Source: JAKALD01 sp963817785 (GTDB taxonomy: Bacteria > Pseudomonadota > Gammaproteobacteria > Burkholderiales > SG8-39). Taken from it: a stretch of 64,000 nt of DNA. The stretch covers positions 62,001 to 126,000 of the forward strand of contig CAWFPL010000006.1 of NCBI GenBank assembly GCA_963817785.1, in the 5' to 3' direction. Shown one piece after another: positions 17,970 to 26,238 of this stretch; the stretch's first letter is position 1, and every line of letters starts with the position of its first letter. The notes beneath the pieces are model-generated. The model was not told where the DNA came from and searched no databases. It saw nothing but the letters and a program-made list of their open reading frames with translations. Position numbers and translations under genes: made by a program.

Positions 17970-18779
17970 CTACCTCCACCGCAGCAGCAGCCTCTCCAGC
18001 CACCCGAGCAGGAAGCTGATCGCCAGCCCGAGCAGCGACAGCACCACCACGCCGGCCACCAGCTGGTCGGTCTGCATCAGGTTGCCCGCCTGCAGGATGA
18101 ACGCGCCCACGCCGTGCTCGGCGCCGATCATCTCGGCGGCGATCAGCAGGATCAGGCCGATCGAGGAGGTGATGCGGAAGCCCGCCAGGATGCCGGGCAT
18201 CGCACCGGGCAGCAGGATCTTGCGGATGATGTCGGCGCGCGGCACGTTGAAGCTCTGCGCCATGCGGATCAGGTTGCGCGGCACCGCGTCCACCGAGCTG
18301 TAGCCGGTGATCACGGTAGGAAAGAACACGCCCAGGGCGATGGTGGCGATCTTCGAGGGCTCGCCGATGCCGAACCACAGGATCAGCAGCGGCAGCAGCG
18401 CGATCTTCGGGATCGGGAACAGCGCCGAGACGATCGGGATGCCGACCGAGCGCGGAATGGACCAGATGCCCATGGCGACGCCCGCGACGAGGCCGGCGAG
18501 CGTGCCGATGACCCAGCCCCAGGCGACGCGGCTCACGCTCGCGGCAAGATCCGTCGACAGGCGCCCCGAGCGCCACATGTCGCCGAACGCGTGCACCACG
18601 GCCCAGGGGCTCGGCATGGCGAGCGCGGGCAGCAGGCCGGTCGAGGACGCCGTCTGCCACAGCGCGATGATGACGGCGAACGCGAGCCACGAGGCCCAGC
18701 GGCGCACGTCCGGCTCGAAGCCGCCGCCGCGAAAGCGCACCTGGTCGCCGGAGTTCGCGCTCATCGATTGTTCAGCCAT
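17970..18779 (-). CDS. SsuC/TauC-type ABC transporter permease
   Basis: Inner-membrane permease of 269 residues with about six helices. The EAA loop that contacts the ATPase is near residues 170-190 (NVPRADIIRKILLPGAMPGI). The family imports sulfonates, taurine, nitrate or pyrimidine-like compounds. Its start overlaps the ATPase gene by 8 nt, so the three genes of this importer (receptor, ATPase, permease) form one minus-strand operon. Substrate not inferable; no desulfonation gene is next to it. Confidence 0.9.
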   Translation of the reverse strand: MAEQSMSANSGDQVRFRGGGFEPDVRRWASWLAFAVIIALWQTASSTGLLPALAMPSPWAVVHAFGDMWRSGRLSTDLAASVSRVAWGWVIGTLAGLVAGVAMGIWSIPRSVGIPIVSALFPIPKIALLPLLILWFGIGEPSKIATIALGVFFPTVITGYSSVDAVPRNLIRMAQSFNVPRADIIRKILLPGAMPGILAGFRITSSIGLILLIAAEMIGAEHGVGAFILQAGNLMQTDQLVAGVVVLSLLGLAISFLLGWLERLLLRWR

Positions 18780-19545
18780 CGTGCACCTCCCGGTCGGCGA
18801 CCTGCACCTCGTCGCGGATCAGCTCCCAGATGCGGTTGTGCAGGGCGGCGATGGTGGCGGCGTGCTCGGGCGCGCCGCGCTCGGACAGCGGGATGTCCAC
18901 GGCGATGATCTCCTTGAGCCGTCCGGGGCGGCGCGAGAGGACCGCGATGCGGTCGGCCATGCGCAGCGCCTCGGACAGGTTGTGCGTCACGTACACCGAG
19001 GTGGTGCGCTCGCGGCTCCAGATGGCGATCAGGTCCTCCATGAGCAGCTCGCGGGTCTGTGCGTCGAGCGCCGAGAGCGGCTCGTCGAGGAACAGCACCG
19101 CCGGGCGCACGGCCGTGGCGCGCGCGATGCCCACGCGCTGGCGCATGCCGCCCGAGAGCTGCTTGGGATAGGCGCGGGCGAACTCCTCCAGCCCGGTGAG
19201 GCGCAGCGCCTCGTCGATGCGCCGCGCGCGCTCGGCCGCGCTCAGCGGATGATGCTCGAGCGCGAGCGCCACGTTGCCCGCCACCGTGCGCCATGGCAGC
19301 AGCGCGAAGTCCTGGAAGATGTAGGTGAACGGATTCAGGCTGCCGGGCGGCGGCTCGCCGCGCACCCGCACGCTGCCCGCGCTCGGCGCGAGCAGCCCGC
19401 CCATGATGCCGAGCAGGGTGGACTTGCCGCAGCCCGAAGGACCGAGCAGCGCGAGCGTCTCGCCCTCGCGCACCGCGAGCTCGATGTCCTCGAGCGCGTG
19501 CAGCTCGCCGTAGCGGTGGCTGACGCCCTGGACCAGCAGCTCCAT
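18772..19545 (-). CDS. SsuB/TauB-type ABC transporter ATPase
   Basis: 257-residue ATP-binding subunit. Walker A GPSGCGKST is at residues 35-43, the Q-loop follows in YIFQDFALLPW, then signature LSGGMRQRV, Walker B AVLFLDEP, the D-loop and the switch His in VYVTHNLSEAL. It pairs with the permease at 17970 and lies 34 nt after the solute receptor gene. Energises uptake of the ligand captured by that receptor. Confidence 0.92.
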   Translation of the reverse strand: MELLVQGVSHRYGELHALEDIELAVREGETLALLGPSGCGKSTLLGIMGGLLAPSAGSVRVRGEPPPGSLNPFTYIFQDFALLPWRTVAGNVALALEHHPLSAAERARRIDEALRLTGLEEFARAYPKQLSGGMRQRVGIARATAVRPAVLFLDEPLSALDAQTRELLMEDLIAIWSRERTTSVYVTHNLSEALRMADRIAVLSRRPGRLKEIIAVDIPLSERGAPEHAATIAALHNRIWELIRDEVQVADREVHDG

Positions 19546-19579
19546 CGCCCGCCTGCGGCCGGCGCAGCGCGCCCGGGCG

Positions 19580-20584
19580 CTACTTCTGGCCCTTGATGAA
19601 GCGCAGGTCCAGGAATTTCTTGGGATCGACGTCCTTGTCCACCAGGCCGTGCTTCTGGTACCAGGCGACCTGCTTGTACACGTCCTTCACCTCGAGCCGG
19701 CCCTTCGGGTCGATGTACGGCGCGCCCAGATAGATGGCCTCGGGCTTGGACTGGGTGTACTTCTCGAGGATCGGCAGCAGCGCCTTCGCCTTGTCGCCGA
19801 ACACGCGCTCGCCCTTGGCATTGCGCTGGTCGAAGGCGGCGTAGTACTCGGTGGCCGCGCGCTGGTAGGCGCGCACGAAGGCGCGCACCTCGCCGGCATG
19901 CTGCTCGACGTTCTTGGACGAGGTGAACAGCCCGCCGAGCTGCCACGGCGTGTAATCGTCCACCCAGCCGATCAGGTGCGCCGCCTTGGCCTTGGTGAGC
20001 GCGGCGACGATGTGCGCCGGCAGGAACACCGTATCCACCTCACCACCCTTGAGCGCGGCGATCATGTTCGGCACCGACTGCAGCGGCTTCATGTGGATCG
20101 CGTCGAGGTTCCAGCCGAACTTGTCGGCCAGCATGCCCACGTTGTAGTAAAACGTGGACCCGATCTGGCTGATCCCCACCGTGTGGCCGGGCAGCTGCTT
20201 GATGTCGTGAAAGCCCGCGTCGTAGGCCTTGTTCGAGACCAGGAAGCCCACGAAGTGATAGCCGGGCTGCTCGCGCGATTGCGCGCCGATCACCTTGAGC
20301 GCGCCCTTGCCGGCGAGATTGAAGAAGCCGGCGGTGAAGCCCGTGACGCCGAAGTCGCAGTCGCCCGCGGCGACGCCCACCGCCACCGGCTGCGCGGCGT
20401 GGAAGATCTTGATGTCGGCCTTGAGTCCTTCGTGGGCGAAGTAGCCCTTGTCCTGGGCGATGAACAGCGGCGCCGACGAGACGAAGGGCAGGGCGCAAAT
20501 GGTGATCGGCTGGGGTTCGGCGGCGCGGGCGGCGCTGCTCAGGGCGAAAAGGCTGACGAGAAGGGCGGCGAGTTTTTTGTGCAT
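19580..20584 (-). CDS. SsuA/NMT1-type periplasmic substrate-binding protein
   Basis: 334 residues. Sec signal at residues 1-21 (MHKKLAALLVSLFALSSAARA), then the NMT1/SsuA fold with the opening ITICALPFVSSAPLFIAQDKGYF and the GDCDFGVTGF segment, which is typical of receptors for sulfonates, taurine and thiamine precursors. First gene of the importer operon. The intergenic region to the divergent small gene at 20706 holds a 9-bp inverted repeat that may be its operator. Ligand unknown. Confidence 0.9.
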   Translation of the reverse strand: MHKKLAALLVSLFALSSAARAAEPQPITICALPFVSSAPLFIAQDKGYFAHEGLKADIKIFHAAQPVAVGVAAGDCDFGVTGFTAGFFNLAGKGALKVIGAQSREQPGYHFVGFLVSNKAYDAGFHDIKQLPGHTVGISQIGSTFYYNVGMLADKFGWNLDAIHMKPLQSVPNMIAALKGGEVDTVFLPAHIVAALTKAKAAHLIGWVDDYTPWQLGGLFTSSKNVEQHAGEVRAFVRAYQRAATEYYAAFDQRNAKGERVFGDKAKALLPILEKYTQSKPEAIYLGAPYIDPKGRLEVKDVYKQVAWYQKHGLVDKDVDPKKFLDLRFIKGQK

Positions 20585-20636
20585 GGGATGATGTCCTCCG
20601 GGGGCGCGATTATCGCATGCGGGGTAGGGGGCGGTG

Positions 20637-20669
20637 CGGAACCGGCTTCACTGAATCGACCCGGTTCCG
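20637..20669. promoter_or_regulatory. 9-bp inverted repeat between divergent genes
   Basis: CGGAACCGG (20637-20645), 15-nt spacer, CCGGTTCCG (20661-20669). Perfect dyad between the receptor gene start (20584, minus) and the small gene start (20706, plus). The spacing suits a dimeric regulator rather than a terminator; no known consensus recognised. Confidence 0.45.
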
Positions 20670-20705
20670 TACACTCTGCCCCTTCAATCGCCTACGCTCG
20701 AGCCC

Positions 20706-20930
20706 ATGAGAATGAGACGTTGCACCTGCGGCGCCGAAGCCGACGTGCGTCGCGACCTCCGCCGCGGCGCCGACGGGCGCGACGAAATCGTCTACCGCGT
20801 CATCTGTCCCGTCTGCGGGCAGATCGGTCCCGCGGTTCCGGCGGCGGGCAAGGACGAAGCCGCCGCGATCGCCGAAGCCGTCGAAGCGTGGAATGAAATG
20901 ATCGCGCGCCTCCGTCCGCTGGATGCCTGA
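20706..20930 (+). CDS. Small Lar-like zinc-ribbon protein
   Basis: 74 residues. Cys6 and Cys8 (CTCG) and a second CPVCG pair frame a probable zinc knuckle. The C-terminal AIAEAVEAWNEMI helix is the signature of the Lar restriction-alleviation family, which is often phage- or plasmid-borne. In Lar of the Rac prophage the protein modulates type I restriction; whether that holds here is unknown. No restriction system is visible. It neighbours two toxin-antitoxin modules and a transposase scrap, so the segment looks like a small mobile-gene landing zone. Confidence 0.6.
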   Translation: MRMRRCTCGAEADVRRDLRRGADGRDEIVYRVICPVCGQIGPAVPAAGKDEAAAIAEAVEAWNEMIARLRPLDA

Positions 20931-21082
20931 ATCCGTCGGCCGTCCGGGTTGACGGGATATGTGGAAATGGGCGATCAGGGTCGCCTGCGGCCGAGGCGGC
21001 TAAACCTCCGCAGTCACCGGCGCGCACGCACGGGCGTTTGATGTGGCGCGGCGCTGGCTGCTGGTCCGGGTGGGCTGCGCTT

Positions 21083-21411
21083 TCATGCCGCAATGCCGAT
21101 ACCGGGCCACGTACAGACACCCCTCTCGACCAAGCCCAACTGCTCGGCAGTAAGGGATCCGAGTCGGTTCGTCAGGCGAGCCGTTGGAACCGTCACGATA
21201 CCTTGAGAATCGAACGCACCGGGCCGCAGAAATCTGACCGGCACCGAGATTTCAAATCGCGATTTGCGAAGGGCGGTTGTGCGAGGAATGACCGTAACCA
21301 GGGACCGGTCGGATTCCTCGAGCGGCACGCTGAGAACTACGCACGGGGGCGGACTTTCGCGGCCATCCCGAGGTCAACCACGTAGACCTCGCCGCGAAGC
21401 GGGCTCTTCAC
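21083..21411 (-). pseudogene. MazF/PemK-type endoribonuclease toxin, frameshifted
   Basis: The two halves read in different frames. The first part, from GTG at 21411, reads RGEVYVVDLGMAAKVRP and then meets a stop at about 21337. The rest, from about 21340 to 21083, reads CVVLSVPLEES, TVIPRTTALR, FDSQGIVTVP and NRLGSLTAEQL, all MazF/PemK-like. The shift is one base missing or two gained beside a run of five C (minus strand, near 21345). The GTG start overlaps the antitoxin stop by 4 nt (GTGA). The toxin is therefore probably dead, unless the indel is an assembly error. Confidence 0.7.
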
Positions 21412-21596
21412 CCTTTGGCCTCGCGCCGATCAAGCTCTTGAAACACCTGATTCGGCGCGCGCACAAGCTCCTCGTCGGATGGAAAGGAATACGGCAATTC
21501 CGCGGCGCGACGGAGCAACTCCTCCAGGACCTCGCGTCTTTCGGTCTCGGACAAGGCCTCAAAGGACTCTAAGAGATGGCGCGCCGCGTCTCCCAT
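21408..21596 (-). CDS. MazE-like antitoxin component
   Basis: 62-residue acidic helical protein (ALSETERREVLEELLRRAAE, then NQVFQELDRREAKG) of the kind found directly before MazF/PemK toxins. It lacks an obvious DNA-binding domain, so it resembles the short antitoxins that lack MazE's AbrB fold. It overlaps the frameshifted toxin by 4 nt and lies 20 nt downstream of the ParE-like toxin gene. With its toxin broken, it may now be expendable. Confidence 0.65.
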   Translation of the reverse strand: MGDAARHLLESFEALSETERREVLEELLRRAAELPYSFPSDEELVRAPNQVFQELDRREAKG

Positions 21597-21616
21597 GGCG
21601 GAACTATTACCGGTGA

Positions 21617-21919
21617 TTAGCCGTCCTTCTTGCGCGCACGCCAGTAGCCGGGCTTTCGGCTAAACGGCGCAAGCGCGAGAACGTAGAGCTCGGATTGACG
21701 GACGACATAAATGACCGAGAAGGGGAATTTCTTCGGAAAGACGCGCCTCGTGCCGTGCTTGTATGGCGACCCCACGTCCGGGAATTCGGAGGCGAGCCGT
21801 GTCGCTTGTTCGATCTCGTTGGCGAGCCGCTCACCGAGCTGGGGACTGATGCCGGCGTAATACCTGATCTCTTCGAGCAATTCCGCCCGCGCCGCATCGT
21901 GAAAGCGAACGGCCTTCAC
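21617..21919 (-). CDS. RelE/ParE-family toxin
   Basis: 100-residue toxin of the RelE/ParE superfamily. MKAVRFHDAARAELLEEIRYY forms strand 1 and the helical hairpin; RRVFPKKFPFSVIYVV and LYVLALAPFSRKPGYW form the C-terminal sheet. Family members either cleave mRNA or poison gyrase; the sequence does not decide which, though the fold details look more ParE-like. It starts with GTG in a GTGA overlap with the antitoxin gene, giving translational coupling. The frame is intact. Confidence 0.85.
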   Translation of the reverse strand: MKAVRFHDAARAELLEEIRYYAGISPQLGERLANEIEQATRLASEFPDVGSPYKHGTRRVFPKKFPFSVIYVVRQSELYVLALAPFSRKPGYWRARKKDG

Positions 21920-22143
21920 TTCAGCAGGCGGCGGACCTCGGCGAAGACTTCCTCGGCAGGTATCAACTTGGCTTTGCCGCTATCGATCTCGGCGATTCGG
22001 CGCTTGATTTCCTCCTCCCAGGCGGCTTCGGCTTCGGCGTCGACTTCCTGAACGGAGGCGAGCAGTTCTTCCGCGAGCCGCACGCGATCCTCGGGCGGTA
22101 GCGCCCGCGCCTTGTGCGAAAGCTCCTCAACGAGGTCTGACAT
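21916..22143 (-). CDS. Addiction-module antitoxin partner of the ParE-like toxin
   Basis: 75 residues from ATG 22143 (GGGAGG is 6 nt upstream on the minus strand). The sequence is mostly charged helix, with LPPEDRVRLAEELLASV and AAWEEEIKRRIAEIDSGKAKLIPAEEVF, typical of the putative addiction module component family. The C-terminal tail is expected to wrap the toxin. Operon order is antitoxin then toxin with a 4-nt overlap. A longer frame to 22197 lacks a ribosome site. Confidence 0.85.
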   Translation of the reverse strand: MSDLVEELSHKARALPPEDRVRLAEELLASVQEVDAEAEAAWEEEIKRRIAEIDSGKAKLIPAEEVFAEVRRLLK

Positions 22144-22272
22144 GTGAACCTCCCGTATCGAAGGGGGAAGTCTACATCTGGCGGGCCGGCACGGCATCTT
22201 ATGCGGGTAACGCTCGCATCAACCTGCGCGCGCCGACAGGCCTTTGCAAAGCACGGCGCTCGTGCGCGCGTC

Positions 22273-22341
22273 GTGATCGAAACCCGGCGTCGCCACTACA
22301 ACCACGTCCGTCCGCATTCGAGCCTCAAAGACATGACACCC
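22273..22341 (+). mobile_element. IS3-type transposase C-terminal scrap
   Basis: In-frame translation of 22273-22341 gives VIETRRRHYNHVRPHSSLKD then MTP. The YNxxRPHSSL block is the C-terminal signature of IS3-family (DDE, OrfB) transposases. Nothing upstream or downstream continues the transposase, and no inverted repeats are recognisable, so this is a decayed fragment. It lies between the toxin-antitoxin pair and zwf and marks an old insertion. Confidence 0.65.
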
Positions 22342-22375
22342 ATCAGCAGGCCCGGTCTCCCCGCTCGAGGACGCC

Positions 22376-23758
22376 CTACACCATCGGCATCGGCGGATGC
22401 CACCCGCCCAGGGTCTCCGTCATCTTCATCGCTTCCACCGGCCCCCAGGCGCCCGGCTCGTAGGCGTGCACCGGCTTCTGCATCCTGAGAATCGGATCGA
22501 CGATGCGCCAGCATTCCTCGACTGCGTCCTCGCGCGAGAACAGCGTCGCCTCGCCCTTCATCGCGTCGCCGATCAGGCGCTCGTAGGCGCCGGCCTCGTC
22601 GTCCCGCGTGTTGCACACGTAGAGCTCCAGCTCTTCGCCGACCATCGCCGTGCCGGGCTTCTTGGACAGCGCGCCGATCGCGATCGCCACCTGGTCGGGG
22701 CCCAGCCGGAAGCGCATGTAGTTGCAGTGCGGCGGCAGGGCCTCGCGGAACACGTTCTGCGGCGGGCGGCGCAGCTCGACCATCACTTCGGTGGCGGTGA
22801 TCGGCAGCTCTTTGCCGGCGCGGATGAAGAACGGCACGCCCGCCCAGCGCCAGGAGTCGAGGTGGATCTGCATGGCGGCGAAGGTCTCGACCTCGGAATT
22901 TTTCGCCACGCCGTCCTCGTCGCGATAGCCGCGGTACTGGCCGCGCACCAGGCTCTTGCCGGTGAGCGAGCGGATGGACCTGAATACTTTCACCTTCTCG
23001 TCGCGCAGCGCTTCGCTGTCGGTGCCCACCGGCGGCTCCATCGCCAGGTTGGCGACCACCTGCAGCAGGTGGTTCTGCACCACGTCGCGCACCGCGCCGA
23101 CTTCCTCGTAGAAGCGCCCGCGCCCCGCGACGCCGAACTTCTCCGCCATGGTGATCTGCACGCTGTGCACGTAGTTGCGATTCCACAGCGGCTCGAGAAA
23201 CGAGTTGGAGAAGCGGAAGTAGAGCAGGTTCTGCACCGGCTCCTTGCCGAGGTAGTGGTCGATGCGGAAGATCGCCTTTTCGTCGAACACGCTGTGCAGG
23301 CTGCGGTTGAGCGCCTGCGCGGAGGTGAGGTCGCGGCCGAAGGGCTTTTCCACCACGACCCGCGCGGCGTGCGTGCTCTCCAGGCCGGCAAGTCCCTTGA
23401 CCACGGTCGGGAACATGCTGGGCGGAATCGCGAGGTAGTGCAGCGGCCTTTTGGCCGGGCCGAGCTCGCGGTTCACGCGCTCGAAGGTCGCCGGGTCCTT
23501 GTAGTCGCCGTCGACGTAATGGAGCAGCGCGCACAGCTTGGCGCAGGCCTGCTCGTCGAGGTCGCCGTGCTGCTTCAGGCTGTCGCGCACGCTCTGGCGC
23601 AGGCGCTCGAGGTTCCAGCCGCTCAGCGCCACGCCGATCACCGGCAGGTCGAGCTCGCCGCGCCGCACGAGCGCCTGCAGCGCGGGATAGATCTTCTTAT
23701 GGGCGAGGTCGCCCGTCGCGCCGAACAGCACCAGGGCATCCGATGACAAGTGGTTCAT
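22376..23758 (-). CDS. zwf: Glucose-6-phosphate 1-dehydrogenase
   Basis: Cytosolic NADP-dependent enzyme that oxidises glucose-6-phosphate to 6-phosphogluconolactone, 460 residues (slightly short for the family). Nucleotide loop GATGDLA is at residues 13-19, the KPFGRD segment is near 140 and the catalytic RIDHYLGKE near 170. It is the last gene of the minus-strand sugar operon, 49 nt after the GH15 gene. With pgl, gnd and pgi in the same operon it commits glucose to the oxidative pentose phosphate path and NADPH. The DNA downstream holds only the transposase scrap. Confidence 0.96.
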   Translation of the reverse strand: MNHLSSDALVLFGATGDLAHKKIYPALQALVRRGELDLPVIGVALSGWNLERLRQSVRDSLKQHGDLDEQACAKLCALLHYVDGDYKDPATFERVNRELGPAKRPLHYLAIPPSMFPTVVKGLAGLESTHAARVVVEKPFGRDLTSAQALNRSLHSVFDEKAIFRIDHYLGKEPVQNLLYFRFSNSFLEPLWNRNYVHSVQITMAEKFGVAGRGRFYEEVGAVRDVVQNHLLQVVANLAMEPPVGTDSEALRDEKVKVFRSIRSLTGKSLVRGQYRGYRDEDGVAKNSEVETFAAMQIHLDSWRWAGVPFFIRAGKELPITATEVMVELRRPPQNVFREALPPHCNYMRFRLGPDQVAIAIGALSKKPGTAMVGEELELYVCNTRDDEAGAYERLIGDAMKGEATLFSREDAVEECWRIVDPILRMQKPVHAYEPGAWGPVEAMKMTETLGGWHPPMPMV

Positions 23759-23807
23759 GCTCGTTCTCCGTCACGAAATCGGCGCGGCGCGCGGGCGCGC
23801 CGCCGGG

Positions 23808-26138
23808 TCAGCGGATCTGCGCTTCGTAGTCGCGCCCCTCCCAGGTGGAGGAGGCGGTCCAGTAGAAGGTGAACTGCAGGCTCTGGCCCGGCCGCAGCGG
23901 CGCGCTCGGAAGCTCGGCCATGTACACGCCCAGCCCGCTGTCGGCGGTGGTGAGGTCGGCGACGCGCTGCCAGCCGTCGATTCCGAAGTGCACCTCGGCC
24001 GGCGCCGGCAGGCACAGGCACAGCGTCTGCCCGGCATCGAGCTCGTCCAGCGGAAAGCGCGGCGTCCAGATGGCGTGCGCCGATTCCGGGCGCTTGCCGC
24101 GGTAGCGGTCCCACACCGGCTGCGGGCGGTCGCAGGGGCGCCCGAGGCCGCAGCTGATGGCGAGCTTGATGAACTCCGCGTGCGCCCACACCAGCGGCAT
24201 CGCCGAGCCGGTGGGCTGGCCCGGATAGAGGAAGCGCTGCGGAATCGGGTCCGCGTCCCAGACCTGCTCGGGGATCAGGCCGCAGCGTCCGGCCATCGCG
24301 CTCATCGCCCGCAGATAGGGCAGGGGGTCGCGTCCCGCCGCGAGCTCGTAATGCCCGCGCTCGCCGGTGAGAAGCGGCCAGGCGCGCCCCTGGCCGGTGC
24401 CGTTGAACGGGCTGCCGTCGGGCGCCTCGCCGTAGCCGTCGCCCGTGTAGCGGTGCCAGGCCGGGCCCGAGGGCGTGTCCACTTTGAGCTGGCCGTCGAT
24501 GACCTTGACGCTGTCGACGATCAGCGGATCGTGCGCGTCGCGCAGGCCGAGCCGGACTAGGTGCAGGAAGTCCGTGGCGACCTGCTCCTCCGCCGGGATG
24601 CCCGGATCGCAGGCGAGGTTCTTGATCGGCAGGATGTGATCGAGGTTGCGGCTGCCGCTCGAGCCCGGCCGCGGTGCGGTGCGCACGTAATAGCCCTGCA
24701 CGCCATGCTCGCGCGCGAGCCGCGTGTCGCGCACGCTGGTCCAGCCTTCGATGCCGGCATTCCAGAAATCGGCGAGCCTCAATGCCAGGCTGCGCGCGGG
24801 CTCCTCCAGGAAGCGCGCGCCGCACACCAGCGCCGCGATGCAGGTGCCCAGCGTAAAGGCGTTGATGCCGGCGTTTTCCTCCCACCGGTCCTGCTGGGTC
24901 GCCGGCCCGTGGCGCGCGATGAAGCCGAGGGCGCGTCGCGTCATCGAGCCGATCTCGATGCCGTCGAGCGCGCCGCGCTCGGCGAGCGCGGAGGCGAGCA
25001 GCACCGGGAAGGCGGTCTCGTCGAGCTGCTCGCCCTGCCAGTACGCCTTGCCGCCCAGCCACTGGTTCTGCGACCAGTTGCCCCGGTGGTGCTGGGTGGC
25101 GATGAAATAGCGCAGGATGTCGCGCGTTTCCTCGATCGCGCCCAGGGCGAGCAGGCCGCCCGCGCTTTCCACGAGGTCGCGCGGCCACACCAGGTGATAA
25201 CCGCCGATGTCGTCGCGCGAGCTGCCCCATGGAATGCTGAGGCTCGCCACCATCGCGCCGGGGTAGGTCTTGTCCTGGTGCGCGCGCAGCACCATGGCCG
25301 AGGTCGCGAGCTCGTTGCGCGCCTGCGCCGGCAGCGCATCCGGCAGGCGCAGGCCATCGTGCCATGCGCGCCAGGCGTCGACGTGACGCTGCCACAGCTC
25401 GGCGAACGGCTGCGCGAGCGCCGCGTAGGCGAGCGTCGCCGCCGATTCGCGACTGCTGGCGAAGCCGAGCGCGAGTGTCGTCTGCGCCGGCAGCTCGCCG
25501 ATCAGCGCCACGTTGCCGGGACCGGCCTGGTCGAATTGCCAGGTCAGGGCGCCGTTGCGCGAGAAGTCCTGCCAGCCGTCGCTCGCGCCGACGTAGCCGG
25601 CGCTCGCCGCGCCCCAGGCGTGCGTCTGGTCGGGGTTGGCGGCGGCGAGCGCCAGGCCGAACGGGCCTTGCTCGGCCCACAGGATCTTGCGGCCGCGGTG
25701 CCAGCCGACTTCGGCCTGGTTGCCGGCGCCGGTGCCGCCGAGGTGAGGCGCGAGCAGCGCGTACGGGCGCAATCCTTCGTCGCCCTGCAGCGCGACCTCG
25801 ATCAACAGGGCTTCGCGCTGCGGGTCCGGCGCGATGCGCAGGCGCAGCTCGAAGTGCGCGTGGCTGTGCACGATCTCGAGCGCGGGGATGCCCGGCTGCG
25901 GCTGGATCGTGCGGTACGAGCCGAGCCGCTTCACTTCCACCCAGAAGCCCTGGCCGTCGGCGACGATGAAGCCGAGGTCGCGGATCTGGGGGATGTCGAC
26001 GCGCGGGCAATAGACCTCGTTCAGGATGCCGAACCCGGAGGTGAACCACAGGCGCGCCGGCCCGAGCGCGCAGCCGACCATGTCCTTCGCGCTGCTGGTC
26101 CAGGACGGGGCGATGCCGGGATGGCCGAAGGCGCGCAT
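23808..26138 (-). CDS. GH15 glucoamylase (glucan 1,4-alpha-glucosidase)
   Basis: 776 residues: an N-terminal beta-sandwich domain of the glucodextranase N type (about 1-270), the (alpha/alpha)6 GH15 barrel (about 280-680) and a C-terminal beta domain. Acid catalyst region DRWEENAGINAF and base region LIPEQVWD are visible. No signal peptide is evident, so it probably releases glucose from cytosolic alpha-glucans or glycogen-derived dextrins. It sits between pgl and zwf. A CTTAAG-N5-CTTAAC repeat 70-85 nt upstream of the ATG may give it its own promoter. Confidence 0.93.
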   Translation of the reverse strand: MRAFGHPGIAPSWTSSAKDMVGCALGPARLWFTSGFGILNEVYCPRVDIPQIRDLGFIVADGQGFWVEVKRLGSYRTIQPQPGIPALEIVHSHAHFELRLRIAPDPQREALLIEVALQGDEGLRPYALLAPHLGGTGAGNQAEVGWHRGRKILWAEQGPFGLALAAANPDQTHAWGAASAGYVGASDGWQDFSRNGALTWQFDQAGPGNVALIGELPAQTTLALGFASSRESAATLAYAALAQPFAELWQRHVDAWRAWHDGLRLPDALPAQARNELATSAMVLRAHQDKTYPGAMVASLSIPWGSSRDDIGGYHLVWPRDLVESAGGLLALGAIEETRDILRYFIATQHHRGNWSQNQWLGGKAYWQGEQLDETAFPVLLASALAERGALDGIEIGSMTRRALGFIARHGPATQQDRWEENAGINAFTLGTCIAALVCGARFLEEPARSLALRLADFWNAGIEGWTSVRDTRLAREHGVQGYYVRTAPRPGSSGSRNLDHILPIKNLACDPGIPAEEQVATDFLHLVRLGLRDAHDPLIVDSVKVIDGQLKVDTPSGPAWHRYTGDGYGEAPDGSPFNGTGQGRAWPLLTGERGHYELAAGRDPLPYLRAMSAMAGRCGLIPEQVWDADPIPQRFLYPGQPTGSAMPLVWAHAEFIKLAISCGLGRPCDRPQPVWDRYRGKRPESAHAIWTPRFPLDELDAGQTLCLCLPAPAEVHFGIDGWQRVADLTTADSGLGVYMAELPSAPLRPGQSLQFTFYWTASSTWEGRDYEAQIR

Positions 26139-26204
26139 GCGGGTTACCGTTTTCTTGTCGGGGAGCGCGCCGCGGCGGCGCGATTGCCGGCAGCGTGGAC
26201 CGGG

Positions 26205-26228
26205 CGACTTAAGCCAGACTTAACGCGC
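26205..26228. promoter_or_regulatory. Direct-repeat operator candidate upstream of GH15 gene
   Basis: CTTAAG (26208-26213), 5 nt, CTTAAC (26219-26224) inside a 24-bp block CGACTTAAGCCA..CTTA.CGCGC. The block recurs upstream of glk. Two hexamers with 11-bp period resemble sites of OmpR/PmrA-class response regulators. Confidence 0.5.
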
Positions 26229-26238
26229 GCGTGCGCTT

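Noticed and set aside
21340..21350. Programmed frameshift in the MazF-like gene
   Set aside because: No slippery heptamer, stimulatory hairpin or known precedent in this toxin family; a simple indel at a C run is more likely.
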